In this document: positions 22,952-31,017 of the stretch, in pieces | Numbering within the stretch: the stretch's first letter is position 1 | Layout: each line of letters opens with the position of its first letter | Assembly (NCBI GenBank): GCA_046328525.1 | Contig: JAXLWK010000005.1 | Span: 310,001 to 374,000 of the forward strand | DNA length: 64,000 nucleotides | From: JBDHWG01 sp046328525 | GTDB taxonomy: Bacteria; Chloroflexota; Anaerolineae; Epilineales; JAHCIE01 | Direction of reading: 5' to 3' | Notes under the pieces: generated by a model | What the model saw: only the letters and a program-made list of their open reading frames with translations | Told to the model about the DNA's origin: nothing | The model's database searches: none | Made by a program: the position numbers and the translations under genes

Positions 22952-24022
22952 ATGCGAGCATCTTTCCCCTGGGCCGTCCTGCTGGCCCTGGCCCTGGCCG
23001 TCGCCGCGCAGGTCTCCCCCCGCGTGGCGTTGGCCGCGCCCCAGGCGGCCGACCCTGTCGTGCATGCCGTCCTGTTCTACTCTGACCTGTGCAATCACTG
23101 CCACTACGTGATGGCGAACGTCCTGCCGCCCTTGCAGCAGAAGTACGGCGCGCGCCTCGACATCCGCATGGTCGAGGTCTCCGCGCCCCAGAACCGGGCG
23201 CGGCTGCGCCAGGCCGGCGTGGCCCTCGGCCTGGCCGCCGACTCGATCGGCGTTCCGCTGCTCATCATCGGCGACCGGGGGCTGGTCGGCGCGGTGGAGA
23301 TCGAGAATGACCTGCCGGGCCTGATCGAGCAGCACCTGGCGGCGGGCGGCGTGGCCGTTCCGAACCTGCCGGGCGTCGCCGAGGGCAGCGCCGCGTCGAG
23401 CGCCAATCCCGCGCCCGCGCCCACGGCAGACGCGCCCGTGTCCAACGGCTTCGCCCTCGCCATTGCCATTATGGTCGGCATGGTCGCTGCGCTGGCCTAT
23501 GCCCTGTTCGCCATTGGGCGTGCGGTGAGCGGCAAGCGCGTCTCGCTGCTCTCGCCACGCCTCGACACCCTGCTGCCGGTCGTCGCTCTGCTCGGCCTGG
23601 CCGTCGCGGGCTACCTGACGTACGTCGAGACGACGAGCGTCCGCGCCATCTGCGGCCCTGTGGGCGACTGCAACGCCGTCCAGAGCAGCCCCTACGCGCG
23701 GCTGTTCGGCGTCGTGCCGGTCGGCGTCGTCGGCGCGCTCGGCTACATCGGCATCCTGACGGTGTGGCTGTGGCAGCGGCTGCGCTCGGACTGGCTCGCC
23801 GCCTACGCGCCGCTCATCCTGTTCGGCATGGTGCTGTTCGGCGTGCTCTTCTCGCTGTACCTGACGTACCTGGAGCCGTTCGTGATCGGCGCAGTGTGCG
23901 CCTGGTGTCTGACATCGGCGGTGCTGATCACGGCCACGCTGCTGCTGACGGTCGGGCCGCTGGCGCGGGCCGTCGCGCCGCCGGAAGCCGCGCCTGCCGC
24001 CGAAGCCCCTTCGCCGACATAG
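22952..24022 (+). CDS. Thioredoxin-VKOR fusion (disulfide-bond formation)
   Basis: A 356-aa exported protein. A signal anchor (MRASFPWAVLLALALAVAA) is followed by a thioredoxin-like domain with CNHC (Cys47, Cys50), residues about 35-130. A linker and helix come next, then a VKOR membrane domain (residues about 195-345). The VKOR part has the loop cysteines in CGPVGDC, the following Ser in QSSPYARLFG, and the quinone-site CAWC. It should oxidise cysteines of secreted proteins and pass electrons to quinone. The domain order is thioredoxin first, the reverse of the well-known cyanobacterial and plant VKOR-Trx fusions. Start ATG 22952 with GGAGG ten bases upstream (a GTG at 22928 is also possible). 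Confidence 0.87.
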   Translation: MRASFPWAVLLALALAVAAQVSPRVALAAPQAADPVVHAVLFYSDLCNHCHYVMANVLPPLQQKYGARLDIRMVEVSAPQNRARLRQAGVALGLAADSIGVPLLIIGDRGLVGAVEIENDLPGLIEQHLAAGGVAVPNLPGVAEGSAASSANPAPAPTADAPVSNGFALAIAIMVGMVAALAYALFAIGRAVSGKRVSLLSPRLDTLLPVVALLGLAVAGYLTYVETTSVRAICGPVGDCNAVQSSPYARLFGVVPVGVVGALGYIGILTVWLWQRLRSDWLAAYAPLILFGMVLFGVLFSLYLTYLEPFVIGAVCAWCLTSAVLITATLLLTVGPLARAVAPPEAAPAAEAPSPT

Positions 24023-24093
24023 GGGGTTTGGCCCGCGAAAGAAGGCGAGAGAATCGTCTAGCGGAGCTTCTTCATCAGTCGAAATCTGGATAG

Positions 24094-24171
24094 CAACGCA
24101 AAGGCGCAGAGACGCAAAGGAAGACAAGGCGCTTTGTCTTTCTCCTTTGCGTCTTTGCGCCTTTGCGTTTC
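24094..24171. repeat. Octamer-arm hairpin repeat (family A)
   Basis: Arms of tandem CGCAAAGG-type octamers (left ~24094-24122, right ~24140-24171) between the convergent VKOR and PfkB genes. The TGA of the PfkB gene lies at its right edge. Confidence 0.9.
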
Positions 24172-25102
24172 ATTCCTCTCCGGGGCGTGCCAGCGCCAGG
24201 GCGGCGGCGGCCGTCGGTTGGCCGGCGATGCCGCCGACGGCCCGCGTCGAGAGCGACCCGCACGCGCAGGCCAGGCGCAGGCAGCGCGCCAGCCCCCACC
24301 CGTTCAGCCAGCCGTAGATGAACCCGGCGTCGAACGAGTCGCCCGCCCCCGTCGTGTCGGCGACGGCGACCGGGAACGCCGGGGCGGCCGCCGTCGCCTC
24401 GCCTCGCTGCCCGATGGCCCCGTCCGCGCCGAGCTTGACGGCGACGGTCGGCGTGCGGGCGGCCAGGGCAGCCAGGGCTGCGGCGAGGTCCGGCGCGCCT
24501 GTGATCGCCAGGGCCTCCGTCGCGTTGGGCAGGAAGATGTCGGCGCGGGGGAGGGCATCGCGTAGCCCACCATCCCACGCCTCAGCCGGGTCGTAGTTCG
24601 TGTCGAGGGAGACGCTCAGGCCCAGGGCGTGGGCCTGGTCGAACAGGGCGGGGACGTCCGGCCGCAGGCCGGCCAGCAGGAAGTAGCTCGCCAGGTGCAG
24701 GTGGCGCGCCCGCGCCACGAGGCCCATGTCTATGTCGGCCAGGCGCAGCGCCGCGATGGTTCCCAGGTGGGTGAGGATGGCGCGGTCGTTCACCAGGGAG
24801 AGAATGACGCTCACGCCGGTCGTGACCCGGTCGGTGACCACGACGCCCGACGTGTCTACGCCGCGCTCGGTGAGGGCGGCGCGCATGAACGCGCCGAAGG
24901 CGTCGTCGCCGACGAGACCGGCGAAGGCCACGCGCAGGCCGAGACGCGCCGCGCCGCAGGCGAAGATGCCGGCCGAGCTGCCGACGACCACCCGCGCGTC
25001 CTCGATGATCTTCTCCGTCTGCGCGAACGCCGGGACGACATCCCCCGTCAGCACCACATCGGGGTTGAGGTCGCCGACGACGACGACATCGAAGTCCTTC
25101 AT
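24170..25102 (-). CDS. PfkB-family carbohydrate kinase
   Basis: A 310-aa ribokinase-like kinase. The N-terminus VVVVGDLNPDVVLTG binds the sugar. The C-terminal signature DTTGAGDSFDAGFIYGWL carries the catalytic Asp and the anion-hole Gly residues, and SSAGIFACGAARLG is the substrate-lid region. ATP-dependent phosphorylation of a sugar or nucleoside; specificity not evident. The start MKDFDVVVVGDL (25102) is chosen with GGGAG nine bases upstream. The last codons and stop sit against the family A repeat, whose edge reads GAGGAATGA, so repeat insertion may have defined the present C-terminus. Confidence 0.85.
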   Translation of the reverse strand: MKDFDVVVVGDLNPDVVLTGDVVPAFAQTEKIIEDARVVVGSSAGIFACGAARLGLRVAFAGLVGDDAFGAFMRAALTERGVDTSGVVVTDRVTTGVSVILSLVNDRAILTHLGTIAALRLADIDMGLVARARHLHLASYFLLAGLRPDVPALFDQAHALGLSVSLDTNYDPAEAWDGGLRDALPRADIFLPNATEALAITGAPDLAAALAALAARTPTVAVKLGADGAIGQRGEATAAAPAFPVAVADTTGAGDSFDAGFIYGWLNGWGLARCLRLACACGSLSTRAVGGIAGQPTAAAALALARPGEE

Positions 25103-25157
25103 GGCGAAAATCTCCCTGACCACGTGGTTTGCACGCCCCGTTGCCGGTTTCGGAGAG

Positions 25158-25284
25158 GAAGGAAACGCAAAGGCGCAGAGCGTTGGACCACGAACGGCAC
25201 GAAACGGGCGCGAAAGGCACGAAAAAGAGGCGTGGGACGTTCCCCTTTCGCGTTTTTCGTGGGATTTCGTGTCCTTCGTGGTCC
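25158..25284. repeat. Half family A repeat abutting a GGACCACGAA hairpin repeat (family F)
   Basis: 25158-25182 is a single family A arm (GAAACGCAAAGGCGCAGAG). It is followed at once by an inverted repeat with arms GGACCACGAA (25185-25194) and TTCGTGGTCC (25275-25284). The missing second arm suggests that the F element inserted into or replaced part of an A element. Occupies the 319-bp gap upstream of the PfkB gene. Confidence 0.75.
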
Positions 25285-25327
25285 GAGCGGTAGCTCTACA
25301 CGATCGCGTGGAGACCCCCCTCTGCTC

Positions 25328-25343
25328 CCCCCGCCGGCGGGGG
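25328..25343. repeat. CCCCCGCC/GGCGGGGG palindrome
   Basis: A 16-bp perfect palindrome in a longer C-rich/G-rich inverted stretch (about 25314-25352), between the F repeat and the MFS stop. It may act as a terminator for the minus-strand MFS gene. Confidence 0.7.
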
Positions 25344-25421
25344 ATGGGGGGGTGAATTCGGCTCTTCCACGCTATACTGTGGAGCTACCGGTCCGAGCCA
25401 CTATCCACCGTGTACTCCCGC

Positions 25422-26744
25422 TCAATCCGCGGCGGGAGAGGCGCTGGGCGCGGGGGAGGTCGTTGGCTCGGGTTCGGGCGCTTCCGCCGCCGGGTGATCG
25501 AGGCTGCGCTCGTCGTCGTAGCGGCGCAGCGTCTTGCTGAAGTAGCCCACGGCCACGACGCACGCGACACACGCCAGCCCGCCGATGGCGACCGACAGGG
25601 GCGCACCCACCAGCCCGGCCAGCACGCCGGCCTCCATCTCGCCGAGCTGCGGTCCGCCCATGAAGAAGATCATGTTGACCGAGACCATGCGCCCGCGCAG
25701 GCGGTCGGGCGTGGCGAGCTGGCGCACCGTCTGCCGAATGACCGTGCTCACGATGTCGGCGGCGCCCGTCACGGCGAGGGCGGCAAAAGTGACCCAGAAG
25801 TTGCGCGACAGGCCGAACACAATCGTCGCCAGGCCGTACACCCCCACGGACAGCAGGAGCAGCGGCCCCTGGCGGCGGAGCCGATGGATGAGCGACATGA
25901 CTACGCTGGCGATGACGGCGCCGATTGCCGTGGCCGAGTAGAGGATGCCCAGGCCCTCCGCGCCGACGCCCATCGCCTCGGCGAAGATCGGTAGGAGCTG
26001 CTGCGCCGCCCCGAAGAACGTCGCGACGAAGTCCAGGAGCATCGTCGAGCGGATGATGGGCGTGCTGAAGACGAAGCGCAGGCCCTCCTTGAGCGCGCCG
26101 CGGCTGACGGTCTGCCTACCGCCAGCGGGGACGCGCGTGCGCATGAGGAAGAGCGCGATGAGCACGGCGATGAAGGACGCGGCGTTGATCCAGTAGACCG
26201 TCGCCAGGCCGAGCCGCCCGATGATGAGGCCGGCGGCGGCGGGGCCGATGATGTTCGCCCCCTGCCAGGCGATGGTGTTGAGGCTGGCGGCGTTGGCGAA
26301 GTGCTGGCGGGGGACGAGGTTAGGGACGAGGGACTGGCGGGCGGGGTTGTCGAACGCGACCGCCGCCGCGCTGAGCATCGTCAGCAGGTAGATCATCCAC
26401 ACGCTGACGACGCCTGTGGCGGTGAGAAAGGCCAGCGCCGCCGCGACCGCCATCATGAACACCTGGGTGACGAACAGCAGCCGCCGCCGGTCCAGGGCGT
26501 CGGCGATCAGGCCGGCGAACAGGGACAGGCCGATGATGGGGATGACGCGGAACAGGCCGACCGCGCCGAGCGCGAAAGGCGACTGGCTGATGTTGTAGAC
26601 CTGGTAGTTGATGGCGACGAACTGCATCTGGGTGCCGATGCCGGAGATGAAGGCGCCCACCCATAGGAGCCTGAAATCGTGGGACTGTAGGGCCGCGAAG
26701 CGCGGAGGGCGGTTCGCCGTGTCGGCAGGAGCTAGATTTGACAT
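25422..26744 (-). CDS. MFS transporter, EntS/MFS_3 type
   Basis: A 440-aa permease, paralogous to the one at 17144-18397. The N-terminus FAALQSHDFRLLWVGAFISGIGTQMQFVAINYQVY fits the MFS_3 group. Loop 2-3 is FAGLIADALDRRRLL and the DNPARQSLVPNLVPRQ hallmark is present. About twelve membrane helices, with a Pro/Glu-rich cytosolic tail. Probable exporter; substrate unknown. No strong Shine-Dalgarno (GAAAGAA). Confidence 0.82.
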   Translation of the reverse strand: MSNLAPADTANRPPRFAALQSHDFRLLWVGAFISGIGTQMQFVAINYQVYNISQSPFALGAVGLFRVIPIIGLSLFAGLIADALDRRRLLFVTQVFMMAVAAALAFLTATGVVSVWMIYLLTMLSAAAVAFDNPARQSLVPNLVPRQHFANAASLNTIAWQGANIIGPAAAGLIIGRLGLATVYWINAASFIAVLIALFLMRTRVPAGGRQTVSRGALKEGLRFVFSTPIIRSTMLLDFVATFFGAAQQLLPIFAEAMGVGAEGLGILYSATAIGAVIASVVMSLIHRLRRQGPLLLLSVGVYGLATIVFGLSRNFWVTFAALAVTGAADIVSTVIRQTVRQLATPDRLRGRMVSVNMIFFMGGPQLGEMEAGVLAGLVGAPLSVAIGGLACVACVVAVGYFSKTLRRYDDERSLDHPAAEAPEPEPTTSPAPSASPAAD

Positions 26745-26859
26745 GGGTTCTTTCGCTGCAAGACCTGCGGGGCGGACGTCCGGCCGGTCTGTGAGCCTGG
26801 GCCGGGGCCTGTGGTCCCCTAATTGTGCGCCTCTTGCCGCCTTCGGGCAAGAATGGGTC

Positions 26860-27414
26860 CTACCCGGCGCACGCGGCGCATTGGTCGGGCGGCGGCGGGC
26901 CGTCGAGCGGCGCGCCGCACGCGCACACGTAGCCGACGACGCGCGCCGGCGTGCCCATGACCAGCGCGTGCGGCGGCACGTCCCGCGTCACCACAGCCCC
27001 GGCAGCCACGAGGGCGAAGCGGCCAATCGTCAGTCCGGCCAGGATCACCGCGCCCGCGCCGACCGACGCGCCACGGCGGATCACCGTCTGCCCCGCGTCC
27101 CAGTCGTCCGCGCCCTTCTGGCTGCCGTCGGGGTTGATGGCGCGCGGCACGCGGTCATTGGTCAGGATCGCGCCGGGGCCGATGAACACGCCGTCTTCCA
27201 GGATGGCCGGGTGATAGACGAGGGCGGCATTCTGAATCTTGCAGTTCGCACCGACGTGGACGCCGAAGTCAACATAGGCGTCCTTGCCGACGATGACGTT
27301 GTCGCCGAGGACGGCGCCCTCGCGCACCTGCGCCCCCTTCCACACTCTGACCCCGTCGCCGAGCACGGCGCGGGGTGACACCTCTGCCGTGGGGTGAATG
27401 ATTGTCTGCGCCAT
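26860..27414 (-). CDS. Hexapeptide-repeat acetyltransferase (WbpD/WlbB-like)
   Basis: A 184-aa left-handed beta-helix acetyltransferase. Hexapeptide repeats run from HPTAEVSPRAVLGDGVRVWKG to AVILAGLTIGRFALVAAGAVV. The tail VTRDVPPHALVMGTPARVVGYVCACG matches the UDP-amino-sugar N-acetyltransferases WbpD/WlbB, whose C-terminus ends in the same short Cys motif (CACG…CAAC here). It would N-acetylate a nucleotide-linked amino sugar using acetyl-CoA. GGAGG lies five bases before the ATG. A second enzyme of this type is in the polysaccharide operon (33643). Isolated here, divergent from an M20 peptidase gene. Confidence 0.82.
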   Translation of the reverse strand: MAQTIIHPTAEVSPRAVLGDGVRVWKGAQVREGAVLGDNVIVGKDAYVDFGVHVGANCKIQNAALVYHPAILEDGVFIGPGAILTNDRVPRAINPDGSQKGADDWDAGQTVIRRGASVGAGAVILAGLTIGRFALVAAGAVVTRDVPPHALVMGTPARVVGYVCACGAPLDGPPPPDQCAACAG

Positions 27415-27497
27415 GTGTCCTCCTTGTTTGCGGGTATGATACTCCTCAGCCATAATATCTACCATCTCTATCTGTGCGCGTCTCGCAGCGGGGTGGT

Positions 27498-27521
27498 TTG
27501 GAGGGACGAAAGTCCCTCCAA
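27498..27521. repeat. GGAGGGAC hairpin with GAAA loop
   Basis: A 10-bp perfect stem (TTGGAGGGAC/GTCCCTCCAA) with a GAAA tetraloop, in the divergent gap between the acetyltransferase and the M20 gene. Could form in the M20 leader RNA. Confidence 0.8.
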
Positions 27522-27567
27522 CTCCCCTTTTCTAGCGTTCGCCGCGCTTATTCCGCCAGGAGACCCG

Positions 27568-28740
27568 ATGCGCCCCGATGTTAAAGTGACACCCGCCGAA
27601 GTCCTCGCCACCCTGTCCGACCTCATCGCCATCCCGTCCATCAACCCCGATCTTGTGCCGGGCGCGATGGGCGAAGCCCCGCTCGCCGAGTATTGCGCCA
27701 ACTTCATGCGCGCCGCCGGGCTGCGCGTGGCCGTCCAGGAGGCGGCGCCCGGCCGACCCAACGCGGTCGGCATCCTGCCGGGAACCGGCGGCGGCCGCTC
27801 GCTCATGCTCAACGGCCACATGGACACCGTGGGCGTCGAGGGGATGCCGGAGCCGTTCACGGCGCGGCGCGAGGGCAGCCGCATTCGCGGGCGCGGCAGC
27901 GTGGACATGAAGGGGAGCATCGCGGCGATGCTGTGGGCGGCGAAGGCCATCGCCCAGTCCGGCGTGCGCCTCAAGGGCGACCTCATCATCACGTGCGTCT
28001 GCGACGAGGAGTACGCCTCGCTCGGCACGGAGGCGATTGCGCGCCAGTACACCGCCGATGCCGCTATCGTCACCGAGCCGACCGACCTGGACCTGTGCCT
28101 GGCCCACCGCGGCTTCATGTGGATCGAGATCGAGACCAAGGGCCGCGCCGCCCACGGCAGCCGCCCCAACGAGGGCATAGACGCCATCGCCCACATGGGC
28201 CGCGTCCTCGTCGCCCTCGAAGCCTACGCCCAGGAGCTGGCCCAGCGCCCGCACCCGCCCCTGGTCACGCCGCCGTCCGTCCACGCCTCCATCATCGAGG
28301 GCGGGCGCGAGTTGAGCGTGTACCCGGACGAGTGCGTGCTCAAGATCGAGCGGCGCACGGTGGCGGGCGAGACACGGGCGAGCGTGATGGCGGAGATGGA
28401 TGCCTTGCTGGGCGAGCTGGCCGCCGCTGACCCGACGTTCCAGGCGGAGGCGCGCTTCCTGTTCAGCCGCGAGCCGTTCGAGACGGCGGCCGAAGAGCCG
28501 ATTGCCCAGGCCGTCGCCCGCGCCATCGAGGGCGTGCGCGGCCGGTCGCCGCAGGTCATCGGGCAGACGTTCTGGACCGACGCGGCGCTGCTCCAGGCGG
28601 CGGGCATCCCGACGGTGCTGTTCGGGTGCGCGGGCGCGGGCCTGCACAGCATCGCCGAGTGGGTGGACGCCGACTCGGTGGTCCAGACGACCGAGGCGCT
28701 CATCGCCACGGCGCTGGACTGGTGCGGCGTCAACGACTGA
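27568..28740 (+). CDS. M20-family metallopeptidase/deacylase (ArgE/DapE-like)
   Basis: A 390-aa zinc-dependent amidohydrolase. Zinc-site motifs are NGHMDTVG and RGSVDMKGSIAAML, the catalytic base is in CDEEYASLGTEAI, and a later AAHGSRPNEGIDAI belongs to the dimerisation/lid domain. The family includes acetylornithine and succinyl-diaminopimelate deacylases and peptidases; substrate unknown. AGGAG lies five bases before ATG 27568, and a reading-frame extension upstream is not credible. Confidence 0.87.
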   Translation: MRPDVKVTPAEVLATLSDLIAIPSINPDLVPGAMGEAPLAEYCANFMRAAGLRVAVQEAAPGRPNAVGILPGTGGGRSLMLNGHMDTVGVEGMPEPFTARREGSRIRGRGSVDMKGSIAAMLWAAKAIAQSGVRLKGDLIITCVCDEEYASLGTEAIARQYTADAAIVTEPTDLDLCLAHRGFMWIEIETKGRAAHGSRPNEGIDAIAHMGRVLVALEAYAQELAQRPHPPLVTPPSVHASIIEGGRELSVYPDECVLKIERRTVAGETRASVMAEMDALLGELAAADPTFQAEARFLFSREPFETAAEEPIAQAVARAIEGVRGRSPQVIGQTFWTDAALLQAAGIPTVLFGCAGAGLHSIAEWVDADSVVQTTEALIATALDWCGVND

Positions 28741-28747
28741 GAGGACG

Positions 28748-28905
28748 GAAACGCAAAGGGGAAGACCCGAAGCCTTACAGGCGAAGCACTCCCCCGCCGT
28801 CGCCACCGACTCAAGTCGGTGGCTGATACAGCGAAGCCTGCTCAAGCAGGCTGGGAAAGGGTTGAAGGTCGGGCATGTCTGGCCCCTCTCCCACAGGGAG
28901 AGGGG
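28748..28905. repeat. Cluster of three palindromic repeat types
   Basis: 28748-28762 is a half copy of family A. 28803-28852 contains two tandem hairpins with identical TCAA loops (CCACCGAC/GTCGGTGG and AGCCTGC/GCAGGCT). 28883-28905 is a CCCCTCTCCC/GGGAGAGGGG hairpin of family D. They fill the 184-bp gap before the nucleotidyltransferase-like gene. Confidence 0.85.
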
Positions 28906-28924
28906 GGACAGTCAGAGGATATTT

Positions 28925-29386
28925 ATGCGCGAAGCAATCTACGCCGTGTTGCGACAATTGGATGCGGCGCTGCCGGATGTGTTCTGGGTTATCACCGGCA
29001 GTGTGGGGCTGGCGCTCCAGGGCGTGCCGCTGGAGCCGAACGACGTGGACATCCAGACCGACAAGGCAGGGGCCTTTGAGATCGAGGGCCGCTTCGCCGC
29101 CCACGTCACGCAGCCCCTCGCGCTCGTCGAGCGGACGTGGGGCCGCTCCCAGTTGGGCAAACTAGAGCTGGACGGCTTGCAGGTGGAGGTCATCGGCGAC
29201 ATTCAGAAGCGCGGCGATGACGGCTGGGAGCCGCCGCCGCACCTGCCGGACCTGGCGCGCACGGTCGAGGTTGAAGGGATGCGGCTGCGGGTGATGCCGC
29301 TGGCGTATGAGGCGGAAGCGTACCGCCGCATGGGGCGGCTGGAAAAGGCCGCCCTCATCCAGCAGTACGCGGACCTGCAAACGTAG
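28925..29386 (+). CDS. Nucleotidyltransferase-like protein (MNT/AbiEii superfamily)
   Basis: A 153-aa protein with a nucleotidyltransferase-fold pattern: VFWVITGSVGLALQG (the GS loop) followed by PNDVDIQTDKAG, whose DVD gives the metal-binding aspartates. YRRMGRLEKAALIQQYAD near the end resembles the C-terminal helix of small NTase proteins. Possibly an aminoglycoside-type or toxin-antitoxin NTase, or an unknown-nucleotide transferase; no partner is adjacent. AGAGGA lies six bases before the ATG. Confidence 0.65.
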   Translation: MREAIYAVLRQLDAALPDVFWVITGSVGLALQGVPLEPNDVDIQTDKAGAFEIEGRFAAHVTQPLALVERTWGRSQLGKLELDGLQVEVIGDIQKRGDDGWEPPPHLPDLARTVEVEGMRLRVMPLAYEAEAYRRMGRLEKAALIQQYADLQT

Positions 29387-29411
29387 TAACGCATAGCCTA
29401 TGCACTGAGGA

Positions 29412-30788
29412 CTACTGCGGGCCGCCGTGGAGGCGCATCTCCGGCGGGGCGGCGGCCGGCATTGGGGTGGCCGCGACGCTCGCCGCCGCCGACGGTGTAG
29501 CCGCCGGGGCCACCGTCGGCGAGGGCCGCGGCGTCGGTGGCGCGACGGCCTGGTAGATGGCCGGCAAGTAGACCTGGTGCTCGCCGCTCGCCGCTGCTTG
29601 CGGGGGCGGCGGGGTCGCGGCGGGCGTCGGCGTCGCCGGTGTCAGGTCGCCCAGCTCCCCGCTGACCTCCAGCCACGAGAGCCACTGGTAGAGCGTGACC
29701 TGGCTGACGCCCAGCCGGTCGGCGAGGAGCTTGCTGGCCGGCCCGCGCATCTCCGTCGGCAGGCGCATGAGGGCCTGAAGCTCCGGGAGGTGTTGCCGCG
29801 CCTGCTCCAACGACGGGATGGCCGCGAGGATGTCCAGGATGGTCGGGGTGGGGGGGCCGGGCGGCGTGGGCGTGGGCGTGGGGGTGCGCGTCGCGTAGGC
29901 CGCCGGGGCGCGGTTCTGGTTGGTCGCGGTGAAAGCGTTGATGGCCTCGGTATCGAGCAGGCGGAAGCCCTCCCACGCGAAACCGTCCAGCAGGAACGGC
30001 ACCTGCCCGACGACGTAGTCGTCGCGCTCGATCTCCCGCTCCAGCCACATGTAGTCCTGCACCACGTCGCCGACGCTCGCCCGGCCCTTCCACCCGCTCC
30101 ATGTCCCTGTCTCGGTCAGCACGAACGGCTTGTCGTAGCCCGCCGCCAGCGTCGCCGCGCGAATCTTGCGATAGCGCAGGGCGTAGAAGTCGCGGTCGGG
30201 ACCGTTCATGAAGAAGTCTTGCTGCGAGCCGTAGGCGTGGACGCCGAGATAGTCCACGAGCGGCAGGCTGCGCGGGAACAGGCGCGGGTAGTCGCCCGGC
30301 TCCAGGACGCCGACGCCGAAGTTGAAGCCGACAACGCGCCAGCCGCGCTCGTGCATGCGGCGGGCGAAGGCTTCCTGCGCCCGGTCGAACGCCTCGGCCT
30401 CGCCCGGCTTCTGGACGGCCGGCTCATTGTAGAAGGTCCACGCCGTGATCGCGCCCTTGAGCGAGCCGAACTTGGCGTCAATCGCGTCGGCGTAGCGCAC
30501 CGCGCCTTCCGGCGTCACCGCGTCCTCGACGGAGTAGCGGCCGATGATGAGCGTCTTGGGCAGCTTTTCCTTGATCTCGTGAGGCAACTTCAGCGAGGGG
30601 TCGTGCATCAGCACGACGGCGGGACGCATCTCAAAGATGGCGTCGCGCGCGGCGTAGCTTTCGAGATACAGGCCGATGCCGAGCTTGGTCGGCGGAGAAT
30701 CGGCAAAGGCCGCTGGCGCTCCCAGCAAAGACATGAGCACAGCGGCGAGACATGCGAGATAGACAAACCGTCGCGGGCTAAGAGTCAT
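29412..30788 (-). CDS. Secreted TIM-barrel glycoside-hydrolase-like protein
   Basis: A 458-aa exported protein with signal peptide MTLSPRRFVYLACLAAVLMS…AFA. The catalytic-like region has AWTFYNEPAV (Glu122, acid/base position) and FVLTETGTWSG (Glu226, nucleophile position), the clan GH-A arrangement; DYLGVHAYGS lies between. After a Thr/Pro linker (RTPTPTPTPP) comes a helix-turn-helix-like segment (ASKLLADRLGVSQVTLYQW), odd for an exported protein. A second Pro/Ala-rich tail contains QVYLPAIYQ. Hydrolytic substrate unknown. GGGAG lies before the ATG. Divergent from the esterase gene. Confidence 0.65.
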   Translation of the reverse strand: MTLSPRRFVYLACLAAVLMSLLGAPAAFADSPPTKLGIGLYLESYAARDAIFEMRPAVVLMHDPSLKLPHEIKEKLPKTLIIGRYSVEDAVTPEGAVRYADAIDAKFGSLKGAITAWTFYNEPAVQKPGEAEAFDRAQEAFARRMHERGWRVVGFNFGVGVLEPGDYPRLFPRSLPLVDYLGVHAYGSQQDFFMNGPDRDFYALRYRKIRAATLAAGYDKPFVLTETGTWSGWKGRASVGDVVQDYMWLEREIERDDYVVGQVPFLLDGFAWEGFRLLDTEAINAFTATNQNRAPAAYATRTPTPTPTPPGPPTPTILDILAAIPSLEQARQHLPELQALMRLPTEMRGPASKLLADRLGVSQVTLYQWLSWLEVSGELGDLTPATPTPAATPPPPQAAASGEHQVYLPAIYQAVAPPTPRPSPTVAPAATPSAAASVAATPMPAAAPPEMRLHGGPQ

Positions 30789-30881
30789 GCGGCTCCCGTC
30801 GCCTGTTCCAGGAACGAATCGTGTGGGCGTGCGGCGGCGGATGCACGCAGTCGGATAGGTAGCGCTTCAGAGCGCCCGTGC

Positions 30882-30891
30882 TATAATTATA
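30882..30891. promoter_or_regulatory. Palindromic TATAATTATA, candidate divergent -10 element
   Basis: The stretch reads TATAAT on both strands (30882-30887 plus, 30886-30891 minus) and lies between divergent genes starting at 30788 (minus) and 31018 (plus). -35 matches are weak. Confidence 0.35.
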
Positions 30892-31017
30892 GCCGGTTCG
30901 GCCCTGCTGCCTAACCCCCAAGTCAATATCTATAACGCGGCAGCCGCGCAGAAGTTACTATGTCGCACGCGGGCCGCGCAAAACTCACCTTTACAGACGC
31001 CTGCAAGGAGAACACCC

